A stretch of 64,000 bases of DNA, taken from positions 206,001-270,000 of the forward strand of contig JADKDZ010000003.1 in assembly GCA_016718265.1 (NCBI GenBank), read 5' to 3'. This document shows, piece by piece, positions 55,072-63,698 of this stretch. Origin of the DNA: Uliginosibacterium sp. (GTDB taxonomy: Bacteria; Pseudomonadota; Gammaproteobacteria; Burkholderiales; Rhodocyclaceae). The notes under the pieces are model-generated. The model searched no databases, had not been told where the DNA came from, and saw only the letters and a list, made by a program, of their open reading frames with translations. The translations under genes and the position numbers were made by a program. Each line of letters begins with the position of its first letter. Position 1 is the first letter of the stretch.

Positions 55072-55860
55072 ATGACCGCTGAACGCCCCGCCCCCGTTGC
55101 GCACGAGCCGCATGCACCGCTGACCGACTACTACGCCAGCGAGCAGGAACGCGCCGGTTTCGTGCGCAAGATGTTCGACAGTACGGCGGAAGACTATGAC
55201 CGCATGGAGCTGATCCTCGGCTTTGGCACCGGCCCCTGGTATCGCGGCCAGGCGCTGGAACGTGCCGGGCTCAAGGCCGGCATGCGTATCGTTGACGTGG
55301 GTACCGGCACCGGCCTGGTGGCGCGTGAAGCCGTGCGGATTACGGGCGACGCCAAGCTCGTCACGGGCGTTGATCCCAGCCCCGGCATGATGGCCAATGC
55401 CAAGTTGCCCGAAGGCGTGACCCTGGTCGAGGGGCGCGCCGAAGCGATTCCCTACCCGGATGCCAGCTTCGACTTTCTCTCGATGGGCTACGCCCTGCGC
55501 CACATCAGCGATCTCTCGGTCGCCTTCAACGAGTTTCACCGCGTCATGAAACCGGGTGCCAAGCTCTGCCTGCTGGAGATCACCAAGCCCGAAACCGCGC
55601 TCGGCAGCTTCCTGCTCAAGATCTACATGAAAGGCATCGTGCCCCTGCTGGCCTTCGTGGTCGGGCGTCAGAAAAAAGGCACCAGCCGTCTGTGGCGCTA
55701 CTACTGGGACACCATCGCCGCCTGCGTTCCGCCTGCCCAGGTGGTCGCCACGCTCGAAGCGGCTGGCTTCGTCAATGTCCGCCGCCACATCGACACCAAA
55801 GGCCTGTCGATCCTCGCGGAATATCAGGCGACCAAGCCGGAGGAGAATGTCCGGTCGATG
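55072..55860 (+). CDS. SAM-dependent methyltransferase (UbiE-like), 3' end corrupted
   Basis: About 263 residues are readable. The SAM motif I is VDVGTGTGLVAREAVR, then GVDPSPGMMANAK, and the late DFLSMGYALRHISDL, as in UbiE/COQ5 C-methyltransferases; MMFDSTAEDYD-type N-terminus is also present (KMFDSTAEDYDRM). The last normal codons read FVNVRRHIDTKG and SILAEYQATKPEE; the sequence then dissolves into G tracts with no clear stop. In the polyene operon it could methylate the aryl group; a ubiE-like ubiquinone role is an alternative. Confidence 0.8.
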
Positions 55861-55863
55861 CTG

Positions 55864-56270
55864 TTAGGGCGGGGGGGGCGGGGCGGGGCGGGGTCCTGGG
55901 GGCGGGGGGGGGCCGGGCGGGGGGGGGGGGGGGGGGGGGGGGGGCCGGTTGGGGGGCGGGGGGGGGGGGGGGGGTGGGGGGGGGGGGGGGGGCGGGGGTT
56001 TTGTTCCCGGGTCCCGCCCCCCCCCCCCCCGGGGGTTCCCCCCGCCCGCGCGGGGCCTTTTTTCTTCTTTTGTTTGGTGGGGGGTGGGGGGGGGGGGGGG
56101 GGGTGGGGTTGTGGCCGGGGGGGGGGGGGTTTTATCTGGGGGGGGGGGGGGGGGGGTCGGGGGGGGGCCCTGGGGGGCGGGGGGGGGGGGGTTCGGCGCC
56201 CGGGGGGGGGGGGGCTGGGGTGCGCTCGCGGGGGGGGGGGGGGGGGGGGGGGCTGCTCGGGGGGTGAAAA
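55864..56270. other. G-dominated low-complexity tract, probably artefactual
   Basis: About 400 bases are almost only G with short C, T and A interruptions. No codon structure, no stops in a G-only reading, and no known repeat. It begins in the C-terminal codons of the methyltransferase and ends just before tpx. Natural G runs of this length are not expected in a bacterial chromosome; a base-calling or assembly artefact fits best. The true sequence may hold the missing end of the methyltransferase gene and further genes. Confidence 0.7.
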
Positions 56271-56312
56271 AGCCCAGCAGGGGGGGCTTTTCGGTCTGAA
56301 CCGCGGGCGAAC

Positions 56313-56813
56313 TCAGGCCAATGCCGCCAGTGCCGCGTCGTAGTTGGGCTCGTTCGCGACTTCAGCCACCAGCTCGGAATGCAGCACCTTGTTGTTCTCG
56401 TCCAGTACGACCACCGCACGCGCGGTGAGGCCGGTGAGCGGGCCGCTGACGAAATCCACACCATAGCTGCGGGAGAATTCCGGGTTACGGAAGGTGGACA
56501 GGGTGACCACGTTCTTCAAGCCCTCGGCCACACAGAAGCGGTTCGCCGCGAAGGGCAGGTCGCCCGAGATCACCAGCACCACGGTATTGCTGAGGCCTGA
56601 CGCCTTCTCGTTGAACTTGCGCGTCGAGGTGGCACAGGTGCCGGTATCCAGGCTGGGCACAATGTTCAGCACCTTGCGCTTGCCGGCATAGCCCGCGAGG
56701 CTCTGGTTTGCCAGATCGGCGGCCACCAGGGTGAATTCAGGCGCCTGATCGCCTTTTTTCAGGAATTGACCAGCGACTTCAACGGCATTGCCGCCAAGGG
56801 TGACTGTGCTCAT
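56313..56813 (-). CDS. tpx: Thiol peroxidase (Tpx)
   Basis: The 166-residue atypical 2-Cys peroxiredoxin has the peroxidatic Cys60 in SLDTGTCATSTRKF and the resolving Cys94 in RFCVAEGL. It reduces lipid hydroperoxides with thioredoxin as donor; a thioredoxin 2 gene lies at 60446. It starts at ATG 56813 and ends close to the G tract. It is on the same strand as the polyene KS/DH/KR genes but after a small gene and a gap. Confidence 0.95.
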   Translation of the reverse strand: MSTVTLGGNAVEVAGQFLKKGDQAPEFTLVAADLANQSLAGYAGKRKVLNIVPSLDTGTCATSTRKFNEKASGLSNTVVLVISGDLPFAANRFCVAEGLKNVVTLSTFRNPEFSRSYGVDFVSGPLTGLTARAVVVLDENNKVLHSELVAEVANEPNYDAALAALA

Positions 56814-56893
56814 AAGCAGTATTCTCCAGATGGGTGTGGGCGTCTTATTGGGGCGGGAATTTTCCCGTGGCGTGATCTTACGCTGCCTTGTGC

Positions 56894-57097
56894 TCAGGCG
56901 GTGCGGTAGGCCTTCCAGATCGCCTTGGCGTCTTGCACGGCGCGCTGCTGGGTGCAGATCGAGGGGTCATCGTCGTGGCCGCTGAAGAAATCATCCGCCT
57001 GCGCACGCATCACGGTGGCGATCGCCACCTCGTCGCTAGCGTGAAAGCGCTCGGTGAGCAGGGTGGCCACTTCGTCCAGGTGTTCTTCGTAAGTCAT
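56894..57097 (-). CDS. Small acidic protein, unknown function
   Basis: The 67-residue protein starts at ATG 57097 behind AAAGGA, 20 bases after the ketoreductase stop. It is helical, acidic and has one Cys (DPSICTQQRAV). No family is recognised. It may be cotranscribed with the polyene genes upstream. Confidence 0.55.
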   Translation of the reverse strand: MTYEEHLDEVATLLTERFHASDEVAIATVMRAQADDFFSGHDDDPSICTQQRAVQDAKAIWKAYRTA

Positions 57098-57117
57098 GGG
57101 ATGTCCTTTGGGGGTTG

Positions 57118-57837
57118 TCAGATCATGCCGCCGTTGATCGAGATCACCTGACCGGTGATGTAAGCCGCTGCGTCCGAGGCGAGAAAGCCCACCAGCGCGG
57201 CGACTTCTTCGGGCTTGCCGGCGCGTTTCATCGGCACCAGTTGCTTGATGGCGTCGGCGTCGAAGACATCCTTCGTCATCTCGGAAGTGATGATGCCCGG
57301 CGCGACGGCGTTTACGGTGATCCCGCGGCTGGCGAGTTCCAGCGCCAGTGACTTCGTCGCTGAATGCAGGGCACCCTTGGCGGCCGCGTAATTGACCTGG
57401 CCGCGGTTGCCGGTGATCGCCGCAATCGACGAGATCGTGATGATGCGGCCCCAGCGGGTGCGGATCATCGGCATGCTAAGCGGCTGGGTGACGTTGAAGA
57501 ATCCGTGCAGCGAGACATCGATGACCCGGTGCCACTGCTCGGCGCTCATGCCCGGGAAAACGGCGTCGTCGTGGATGCCGGCATTATTGACCACGACCTG
57601 AATTGGCCCTGCCTGAAGAAGCTTATCCAGAGCGGCTTGCGTGGCAGATGCGTCGGAGACGTCGAACTGGATTGCCTCTGCGGCATACCCCTCTGCAGAC
57701 AGGCTTGTGGCAAGGCTCTCCGCGGCATCGAGATTGCGATTGGCGTGGACGATGACGGCAAAGCCATCCTGGGCGAGCTGGCGGCAGATCGCAGCGCCGA
57801 TGGCGCCGCTGCCGCCAGTGATGAGGGCACGTTTCAT
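57118..57837 (-). CDS. 3-oxoacyl-ACP reductase (FabG/ApeQ-like)
   Basis: The 239-residue SDR has the NADPH loop GGSGAIGAAICR, VVNNAGIHDDAVF, the active-site Ser in ISSIAAITGN and YAAAKGAL (Tyr-x3-Lys). The C-terminus with AYITGQVISINGGMI is FabG-type. It is the fourth gene after KS, chain-length factor and dehydratase on this strand, matching the KS-CLF-DH-KR order of aryl-polyene clusters (apeQ in E. coli). Confidence 0.93.
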   Translation of the reverse strand: MKRALITGGSGAIGAAICRQLAQDGFAVIVHANRNLDAAESLATSLSAEGYAAEAIQFDVSDASATQAALDKLLQAGPIQVVVNNAGIHDDAVFPGMSAEQWHRVIDVSLHGFFNVTQPLSMPMIRTRWGRIITISSIAAITGNRGQVNYAAAKGALHSATKSLALELASRGITVNAVAPGIITSEMTKDVFDADAIKQLVPMKRAGKPEEVAALVGFLASDAAAYITGQVISINGGMI

Positions 57838-57883
57838 AAGTCAGGAGCAGGAAGTCGCAAAGCCCGCATTCTTGCGGTTCGTG

Positions 57884-58324
57884 TCACAAGGCGCCAGCGT
57901 CCAGCATCACGCTGGCGCGGCCGGTGATCAGCAGTCGGCCGGCTGTTTCAAGGCGGAAGCTGTAGATCAGGTGGTTGCCGTCGCCGGAGAGGCATTCGGC
58001 GTGGATGTCGAGCGGGGTCGTGTCGAGATCCAGCCGTTCGGCGTGGAATTCGACTTCGCGCACGCTGGTCAGATAGCCCGCGCGCGGTGCGCCATCGGCG
58101 CCGGCCCGCAGGGCACCGTGCACGGCCATCGCCTGGGCGGCGTATTCGATGCCGTTGGCCATCCCCAGCCGGCCGGCAGCGCGCAGCGGATTGTCCGGGG
58201 CGGCATGGCTGCTGGCCTGGCAGTGGATCTGCGTGTCGCTCCAGCTCTCCACGCTGTCAAGCAGGCACATGTTGCCGTGATGCGGGATGCGGGATGCGAT
58301 CCCGGCGCGGTCCAGCGTGCTCAC
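57884..58324 (-). CDS. ApeP-like 3-hydroxyacyl-ACP dehydratase
   Basis: The GTG start at 58324 overlaps the chain-length-factor stop (GTGA). The 146-residue hotdog-fold protein has the catalytic His in RIPHHGNMCLLD and a Glu in GIEYAAQAMAVHG, as in ApeP/FabZ-type dehydratases of aryl-polyene synthesis. With the ketoreductase it would make the conjugated double bonds. Confidence 0.88.
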   Translation of the reverse strand: MSTLDRAGIASRIPHHGNMCLLDSVESWSDTQIHCQASSHAAPDNPLRAAGRLGMANGIEYAAQAMAVHGALRAGADGAPRAGYLTSVREVEFHAERLDLDTTPLDIHAECLSGDGNHLIYSFRLETAGRLLITGRASVMLDAGAL

Positions 58325-59112
58325 GCCAGCTCCACGCGCAGGCTGCATTCGGTCAGGTAGTCGAGCACCACCGTGCCGGTCTCGCTGCGGGCGATGCGCT
58401 GCAGGAGCGGGAGTGCCCGGCCAGCGGGGATCTGCGTGCGCAGGCCTTCCAGCGACGCGTCGCTCAGCACTGTCGGGGCATCGGTGCCGAGCGTCAGCGT
58501 CAGCGCGGCGAGCGTATGTGCGCTGCGCACGGGGTTCAAGACCAGCGCGATGCCCAGCGGGTAGGGGATCTGCCGCTGGCGGTAGAGCGGTTCTGGATAG
58601 GCCGTGTCATAGGCCACGAGCAGGCAGGGCGCGCCGCTGGCCTGCACCTGGCTGGCGGCTTCGAGCAGGCCGGCGGCGAAGGTCGCGTCGTAGGCACACA
58701 GGCTGGTAGAAGCCGCCATGCAGTGGGTGGCGATACTCCAGTAGCCCGACGGTGCGTTGTGCACCGAATTGTGAAAGCGGGTCGGCGAAATCTGGCGATC
58801 CGCGGAGGCCAGGGTTTCGAGGATCGCGTGGCAGTTGTCGCAGTCGCCACCGGTCGAGGAAAACACGTTGGCGAGCAGGGCCGGATCAGCATCGGCATGG
58901 CGGGCCGCCTCGAAGCCCACCGCCATCGACAGCTTGATCGGCGCGCCCACCCGGCGGCGTTCGGCACTGGGCAGGGCTTCCGGCGGCGGCAGCACCGTGG
59001 GGGCGAGCGTCAGCGGCGCTTCGCCAGCGAGGATGGCGCGTGCCGCTTCCCAGCCATCCAGCCCGGGGCCGCGCAGGCCAATGCCATCGAGATACACACG
59101 GAGCTGGCTCAT
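58321..59112 (-). CDS. Ketosynthase-like chain-length factor (ApeC-like)
   Basis: The 263-residue protein covers only the N-terminal ketosynthase domain. It carries the segments HNAPSGYWSIATH and ASTSLCAYDATFAAGLLEA typical of the chain-length factor paired with an active ketosynthase in aryl-polyene clusters (PF13723 group). The nucleophile position is not a normal CSS Cys. It starts with ATGA overlap with the ketosynthase gene, implying a heterodimer with the product of 59109. Confidence 0.9.
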   Translation of the reverse strand: MSQLRVYLDGIGLRGPGLDGWEAARAILAGEAPLTLAPTVLPPPEALPSAERRRVGAPIKLSMAVGFEAARHADADPALLANVFSSTGGDCDNCHAILETLASADRQISPTRFHNSVHNAPSGYWSIATHCMAASTSLCAYDATFAAGLLEAASQVQASGAPCLLVAYDTAYPEPLYRQRQIPYPLGIALVLNPVRSAHTLAALTLTLGTDAPTVLSDASLEGLRTQIPAGRALPLLQRIARSETGTVVLDYLTECSLRVELA

Positions 59113-60302
59113 GCGGGCACCTGCGAGAGGATCAGGCTGCAGTTGCTGCCGCCGAATCCGAAGGAATTGGAGAGCACGTGACGGATCGGCCGGGCCTCAT
59201 TGGCCAGCAGATAGCGGCAGGCGAGTGCGGGGTCCAGCGTCTGCGTATTGACGCCGGCCGGCGCGAACTGATGCTGCAGGGCCAGCGCGGCGATGATGGC
59301 TTCAATGCCCCCAGCGGCGCCCAGCGTGTGGCCGGTATGGCCCTTGGTCGAGCTGCAGGCCGTGGCCGCGCCGAAGACGCTGGAGACCCCGCGCGCCTCG
59401 GCGGCATCGTTGCTCGGTGTGGCCGTGCCATGCAGATTGATGTAATCGATTGCCGCCGGGGCGAGGTCGGCCTGGCGGAGGGCGGCTTCCATCGCCAGTT
59501 TGGCCCCCAGGCCTTCCGGGTGCGGCGAGGACATGTGGTGGGCATCGCTCGATTCACCCACGCCGGTGAGCAGGATGTCGCCAGCGGCCGGGCGGTCGGT
59601 CTTCTCCAGCAGGATGAAGCCCGCACCTTCCCCGATCGAGATGCCGTTGCGCTGCGCGTCAAACGGGCGGCAGGGGTCGGGGGAGACGAGCTGCAGCGAG
59701 TTGAAGCCGTACAGCGTGGTGAGGCACAGGCTGTCGACACCCCCGACGACGGCCGCATCGATCAGCCCGGCCTGCAGCATGCGCTGGGCGCTGCCGAATA
59801 CCTTGGCGCCCGAGGAGCAGGCGGTCGACACCACAAACGCCGGGCCGGCCAGATCGAAATAGTGGCGCACAAAATCGGCCACCGAGTAGCTGTTGTGGGT
59901 GTGGCTGTAGTCGTGGGCGTCCGGCAGGGCGCCAGTGGCCGGGTCCCGATGGCGGTAGGCGATCTCGCTGGACAGAATCCCCGAGGTACTGGTGCCCAGC
60001 AGCACCGCGACGCGGCTGCGCCCGTAACGGGCGATGGCGCCGCGCACGGCCTCGGCAAAGCCGTCACATTCCAGCGCGAGCTGGGCGAGGCGATTGTTGC
60101 GGCAGTCAAAGCGGGCGAGGTCGGCGCGCACGGGCAGGGCGTCGAGCCCGGGGACTTCGCCGATACAGGCATCGAAATCCAGGGTTTCCCAACGCTGGCG
60201 GGTGATGCCGCTGCGTTGGGCACGGAGCATGGCCAGCGTGGGCGTCAGCCCGGCGCCGAGCGCGCTGCTCAGGGTGAAACGGGTGAGACGGATGGCGTTC
60301 AC
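59109..60302 (-). CDS. Beta-ketoacyl-ACP synthase (ApeO-like)
   Basis: From GTG 60302 the 397-residue ketosynthase has the triad Cys in VSTACSSGAK, His in NLHGTATPSND and His in KGHTGHTLGAAGG, and a FGFGGSNCSLIL end. It should be the catalytic subunit paired with the chain-length factor. The frame upstream of the GTG has no coding character. It is divergent from trxC with 143 bases between. Confidence 0.93.
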   Translation of the reverse strand: MNAIRLTRFTLSSALGAGLTPTLAMLRAQRSGITRQRWETLDFDACIGEVPGLDALPVRADLARFDCRNNRLAQLALECDGFAEAVRGAIARYGRSRVAVLLGTSTSGILSSEIAYRHRDPATGALPDAHDYSHTHNSYSVADFVRHYFDLAGPAFVVSTACSSGAKVFGSAQRMLQAGLIDAAVVGGVDSLCLTTLYGFNSLQLVSPDPCRPFDAQRNGISIGEGAGFILLEKTDRPAAGDILLTGVGESSDAHHMSSPHPEGLGAKLAMEAALRQADLAPAAIDYINLHGTATPSNDAAEARGVSSVFGAATACSSTKGHTGHTLGAAGGIEAIIAALALQHQFAPAGVNTQTLDPALACRYLLANEARPIRHVLSNSFGFGGSNCSLILSQVPA

Positions 60303-60445
60303 GCGAATTCCGGTGTTCAGGGGTCGAGCGCGGGATTCTATCGCATGTGCCGGCCATGCCAGTCGCGTGTGACACAGCCGGGCTTGTTTTTCCCGCATTC
60401 TGCCGCCATATCGGCGGTATCGACTGCGCCCTCTGGAGACCCCGC

Positions 60446-60871
60446 ATGAAACTTGTCTGCAGCCACTGCAACACGATCAACGAACTGCCCGCCGAGCGCC
60501 TCGGCGATGGCCCCGTCTGTGGCAAATGCAAGCAGGGCCTGCTGCCGCCCAAGCCAATCGAGCTGAACGCACAGAATTTTGACCACTTCATCAAGCACAG
60601 CGAGCTGCCGGTGCTGGTCGACTTCTGGGCCGCCTGGTGCGGCCCTTGCCGTGCCATGGCGCCCCAGTTTGCCGAAGCCGCCGGGCGCATGCAGACCCGC
60701 GCGCTGTTTGCCAAGCTCGACACCGAAGCCGCGCAGCCCGTCGCCGCACGGCTCGGCATCCGCAGCATCCCGACCCTGATCCTGTTCAAAGGCGGGCAGG
60801 AAGCCAACCGGATCAGCGGCGCCTGCCGTGCCGACGAGCTGATCGCCTGGCTGCAGCCGCAACTCGTTTGA
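60446..60871 (+). CDS. trxC: Thioredoxin 2 (TrxC)
   Basis: The 141-residue protein has an N-terminal zinc ribbon (Cys5, Cys8, Cys25, Cys28) and a thioredoxin domain with WCGPC (Cys65, Cys68), the mark of TrxC. It reduces protein disulfides and can feed peroxiredoxins such as Tpx. Start ATG 60446. It ends 13 bases before a convergent frameshifted gene. Confidence 0.95.
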   Translation: MKLVCSHCNTINELPAERLGDGPVCGKCKQGLLPPKPIELNAQNFDHFIKHSELPVLVDFWAAWCGPCRAMAPQFAEAAGRMQTRALFAKLDTEAAQPVAARLGIRSIPTLILFKGGQEANRISGACRADELIAWLQPQLV

Positions 60872-60884
60872 GGCTGTGCGTCGA

Positions 60885-61462
60885 TTACTCGGGCGCGCTG
60901 TCGCGGGCGTAGGCAATCGCTCGCTTGCTGGCGGCAAGAATCTCTTTGGCAATCGGCGCCATGGCGCGGAACTGCGCGGCCGTGCAGGCGTAGCTCGCGG
61001 GCGTCCAGTCAAACACGGATTCGACGCTCACCGTTTCGCCGGTCTGGGTGTAACGCAAGTCCAGGCGCAGCCCCTCGCCTTCGATCAGCCGGTTTTGGGA
61101 ACGCGTAAGGGCTTCAGGCCTGCTCCGAAGCGAAAGCCGATGTGCTCCTCAAAATGAACTGGTGCGCAGGCCAGGGCGAACTGGCGTCGCTCGAAGCGGG
61201 CGGTCAGAGTGACGCTACATGGTTGAACGGTGAGCTGGAACGGGGTGCCGATCTCCGCCTCATCAATGAAATTCTATGTGTGCGCGGTGTGGGGGCGGTT
61301 GGCTCCTCGCGCAGTATGGCGCGCCCGCGCAGGCCGCTTTGCTGCAAATCCTTGGTGGCCCAGTCATTCTGCTTACCGGGTTCGATGCTGCGGAATAGGT
61401 TGCGGACAAAGATGGCGCTTAGGTGCCGTGTTTCCCGTTGGTACTTCGTTCGGCTGAACCAT
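60885..61462 (-). pseudogene. Hypothetical protein broken by homopolymer frameshifts
   Basis: Several frames join into one plausible protein of about 190 residues: MVQPNEVPTGNTA from ATG 61462, then SAIFVRNLFRSIEPGKQNDW and TKDLQQSGLRGRAILREEPT, then AEIGTPFQLTVQP, SVTLTARFERRQFALACAPV, HIGFRFGAGLKPLR, and finally EGEGLRLDLRYTQTGETVS and FDWTPASYACTAAQFRAMAP to the TAA at 60885. Single-base changes in short runs (near 61420, 61273 and 61097-61099) would restore the frame. I recognise no family. It lies beside a G-rich corrupted region, so sequence error is likely. Confidence 0.55.
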
Positions 61463-61599
61463 CGGCGTCGATTGCGACTTGGCTGCTGCGCTTAAGCCAG
61501 TTCGCCTGGCCCGGCATGGGCGTCGCGGCTGGGCCAAGCTTTGGGTCGACCCGGCAAGGCTCGAAGGCATGTCCCTGTCGGTGGCGTCCAGATAGGCGG

Positions 61600-61940
61600 C
61601 GGCGGTAGGTGTGACGTGGGGTGTGGACTGTCAGGGGTTCTGGTATGGGTTGGGTCTGTCTCTGCCGGTGGTGGCGCTGGCTCTCGCTGGGGCATTGGGG
61701 GCGGGGGGCGGGCTTGCAGGGAAGAGGTGGGCCGGGGGGGGGGGGTGGGTGGGGGGCGCGGGGGCGTCGGGGGTCGGCTGGCACGTCGTCAGGTGCCGTG
61801 CGGGTGTGGGGGGTTGGGGGGGTGCTGGCGTGGCTGGGGGGGGGGGCGCTCTGCCCTTGGGTCGCCGGTAGTGGCCGGGGGGGGGGCCTGGTCGCGGCCG
61901 GGGGGGGCGGGCTCTCTGTCCGTGGGGGAGGGGTCTGGGC
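61600..61940. other. Second G-rich low-complexity tract, probably artefactual
   Basis: Long G runs with short T and C breaks, weaker than the tract at 55.9 kb but of the same character. The 620 bases between the frameshifted gene and ccmA hold no convincing gene; they contain this tract, a perfect hairpin at 61943 and a degenerate family B repeat at 61989. Confidence 0.6.
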
Positions 61941-61942
61941 AG

Positions 61943-61960
61943 GGCCGCCTGAAGGCGGCC
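61943..61960. other. Perfect hairpin upstream of ccmA
   Basis: Arms GGCCGCC and GGCGGCC around TGAA. Could be a terminator stem, but no T run follows on either strand. Confidence 0.4.
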
Positions 61961-61988
61961 GCCAGATGGACCTCACCGCGACTGGCAT

Positions 61989-62021
61989 GGAGAAGCCCTA
62001 CCGAATTGGCTCTCCGGGCAG
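61989..62021. repeat. Palindromic repeat, family B, copy 3 (degenerate)
   Basis: GGAGAAGCC faces GGCTCTCC and is followed by GGGCAG, as in the minus-strand reading of copy 1 at 14352. One arm has an extra base. It lies about 60 bases upstream of ccmA. Confidence 0.5.
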
Positions 62022-62084
62022 GTGTTGTCTGCATTCGCGAGGCGCGATTTGGTCAGCTGCCGGACTTGTGCTTGAATGCCGGCC

Positions 62085-62711
62085 ATGCTCCAAGCTCGGC
62101 AACTGGCCTGCCTGCGCGGCGACCGCCTTCTCTTCCGCAAGCTCGATCTCACCGTCAAGGCCGGTGAGCTGTGGCGCATTGCCGGGGCGAATGGCATGGG
62201 CAAGACCAGCCTCTTGCGCCAGCTCTGCGGCCTGCGTCACCTCGACCAGGGCGAGGTCTGCTGGCAGGGCGAGTCCATCACGGACTGCCGCGAGCGCTTT
62301 CATGCCGGGCTGCTGTATCTGGGCCATGCGCCGAATCTGAATGATCTGCTCTCGCCGCTGGAAAACCTGCTGTTTGCCTGCCAGGCGCAAGGTCTGCCCG
62401 TGTCGCCTGCGGCCTGCGAGTCCGCCTTGCAGCGCATCGGCTTGAGTGCCGCGCTGCATCTGCCGGCCCGGCTGCTCTCGCAGGGGCAGCGCCGCAGGGT
62501 GAGTCTGGCGCGGCTGTTCCTCGCGGAAGCCCAGCCGCTGTGGCTTCTGGATGAACCCTTCACCGCGCTGGATGTGGCGGCCGTCGCCGAACTCGCCGCT
62601 GTGCTCGATGCCCACTGTGCCGGTGGTGGCGCGGTGGTGTTCAGCTCGCATCAGGATGCGGGTTTTGCCACGCCGCTGAAGAGCCTCAACGTCGAGGATT
62701 TCGCCCCATGA
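62085..62711 (+). CDS. ccmA: Heme exporter ATP-binding protein CcmA
   Basis: I start at ATG 62085 because MLQARQLACLRGDR aligns with CcmA N-termini (ATG 62076 is possible). The 208-residue ABC subunit has Walker A GANGMGKT, signature LSQGQRRRVSLARL and Walker B LWLLDEPFTALD. With CcmB it drives release of heme to CcmE in cytochrome c maturation. The genes overlap (ATGA). ccmC and later ccm genes are not in the window after ccmB. Confidence 0.95.
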   Translation: MLQARQLACLRGDRLLFRKLDLTVKAGELWRIAGANGMGKTSLLRQLCGLRHLDQGEVCWQGESITDCRERFHAGLLYLGHAPNLNDLLSPLENLLFACQAQGLPVSPAACESALQRIGLSAALHLPARLLSQGQRRRVSLARLFLAEAQPLWLLDEPFTALDVAAVAELAAVLDAHCAGGGAVVFSSHQDAGFATPLKSLNVEDFAP

Positions 62712-63373
62712 GTGTCTTCCTGGCTGTCTTGCGGCGCGACCTCCTGCTGGCCTGGCGCGGGCGGGCGGACCTGCTTGTGGCACTCGCCTTCTTCGTCATC
62801 GTCGCCAGCCTCTTCCCGTTCGGTGTGGGCGCCGAGCCCAACCAGCTGCGCGCCATCGGCCCCGGCGTGGTCTGGGTCGCGGCCTTGCTCGCCAGCCTGC
62901 TCGCCCTGCCACGCATGTTCAGCCAGGATTTCGAGGCCGGCGTGCTCGAACAACTCCTGCTCTCGCCTGAGCCTGCCGTGCTGTGGGTCGGCGCCAAGAT
63001 CCTCGCCCATTGGCTCGCCACGGGGCTGCCGCTGGTGCTGATCTCGCCGCTGCTGGGCCTGATGTACGGGCTGGACGGCGACGCGCGCCTGGTCCTCGCG
63101 GCGTCCCTGCTGGTCGGCACGCCTATCCTCTCCTTGCTCGGCGCAATCGGCGCCGCGCTGACCCTGGGCCTGCGCGGCGCGGGCAGTCTGCTGGCCTTGC
63201 TGGTGCTGCCGCTTTTCGTGCCGGTGCTGGTCTTCGGTGCCGGGGCGGTGGACGCGTTCGCGGGGGGCATGGGCGTCAGCGCCCAGTTCTCGCTGCTCGG
63301 TGCAGGGGTGCTGGCCTCGGCGGCGCTGGTGCCGTTTGCGTGCGTAGCGGCGCTGCGGTTGGCGGCGGAGTGA
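62708..63373 (+). CDS. ccmB: Heme exporter membrane protein CcmB
   Basis: The 221-residue protein has six membrane helices and the CcmB features RRDLLLAWRGRADL, FGVGAEPNQLRAIGPGVVWV and MFSQDFEAGVLEQLLLSPEP. It is the membrane partner of CcmA. The usual next gene ccmC is missing here; a toxin-antitoxin pair follows instead, which suggests an insertion or a break in the ccm operon. Confidence 0.95.
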   Translation: MSVFLAVLRRDLLLAWRGRADLLVALAFFVIVASLFPFGVGAEPNQLRAIGPGVVWVAALLASLLALPRMFSQDFEAGVLEQLLLSPEPAVLWVGAKILAHWLATGLPLVLISPLLGLMYGLDGDARLVLAASLLVGTPILSLLGAIGAALTLGLRGAGSLLALLVLPLFVPVLVFGAGAVDAFAGGMGVSAQFSLLGAGVLASAALVPFACVAALRLAAE

Positions 63374-63399
63374 GCATGGTTTCGCCAAGTAATCGTGCT

Positions 63400-63417
63400 A
63401 TAAAGAGTGTTCTTTAT
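63400..63417. promoter_or_regulatory. Candidate toxin-antitoxin operator
   Basis: Perfect arms ATAAAGA and TCTTTAT around GTGT, 23 bases before the antitoxin start and overlapping a TATAAA -10-like box. YefM-type antitoxins autorepress at such palindromes. Confidence 0.6.
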
Positions 63418-63440
63418 TGTGCTTTTAATGAGGTGATCCG

Positions 63441-63698
63441 ATGGCCAGTATCAGCGCGAATGATCTGAAAACCAAAGGCGTGGCGGCGATTGAGGCCGCA
63501 CTGCGTGAGCGGCCAGAGGCCTTGGTGTCGGTGCGCGGCAAGGACCGCTTCGTGGTCATGGATCTGGCGCATTACCACCATCTGCGTGAATGCGAGCTGG
63601 AGGCGGCTCTGGCCGAGACCCGTGCCGATCTGGCTGCCGGGCGCGCCATCGAGGAATCTGCCGAGGCGCACTTGAAGCGGCTGGATGCGCTGGAATGA
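63441..63698 (+). CDS. Antitoxin, Phd/YefM family
   Basis: GAGGTG precedes the ATG at 63441. The 85-residue protein has the Phd/YefM N-terminal DNA-binding fold (SISANDLKTKGVAAIEAAL, then VSVRGKDRFVVMDLAHYHHL) and an acidic helical C-terminus that would mask the toxin. The toxin gene overlaps its stop. Confidence 0.9.
   Translation: MASISANDLKTKGVAAIEAALRERPEALVSVRGKDRFVVMDLAHYHHLRECELEAALAETRADLAAGRAIEESAEAHLKRLDALE

Noticed and set aside
55864..56343. Gly-rich C-terminal extension of the methyltransferase and similar Gly/Trp proteins in other frames
   Set aside because: They are translations of G runs; every frame gives Gly, Trp or Arg. Not a real domain.
59040..60449. Plus-strand frame opposite the ketosynthase genes
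   Set aside because: Antisense of two well-supported ketosynthase-type genes with active-site motifs.
61541..62167. Gly-rich frame in the second G tract
   Set aside because: Same artefact-type composition; no start site or homology-like pattern.
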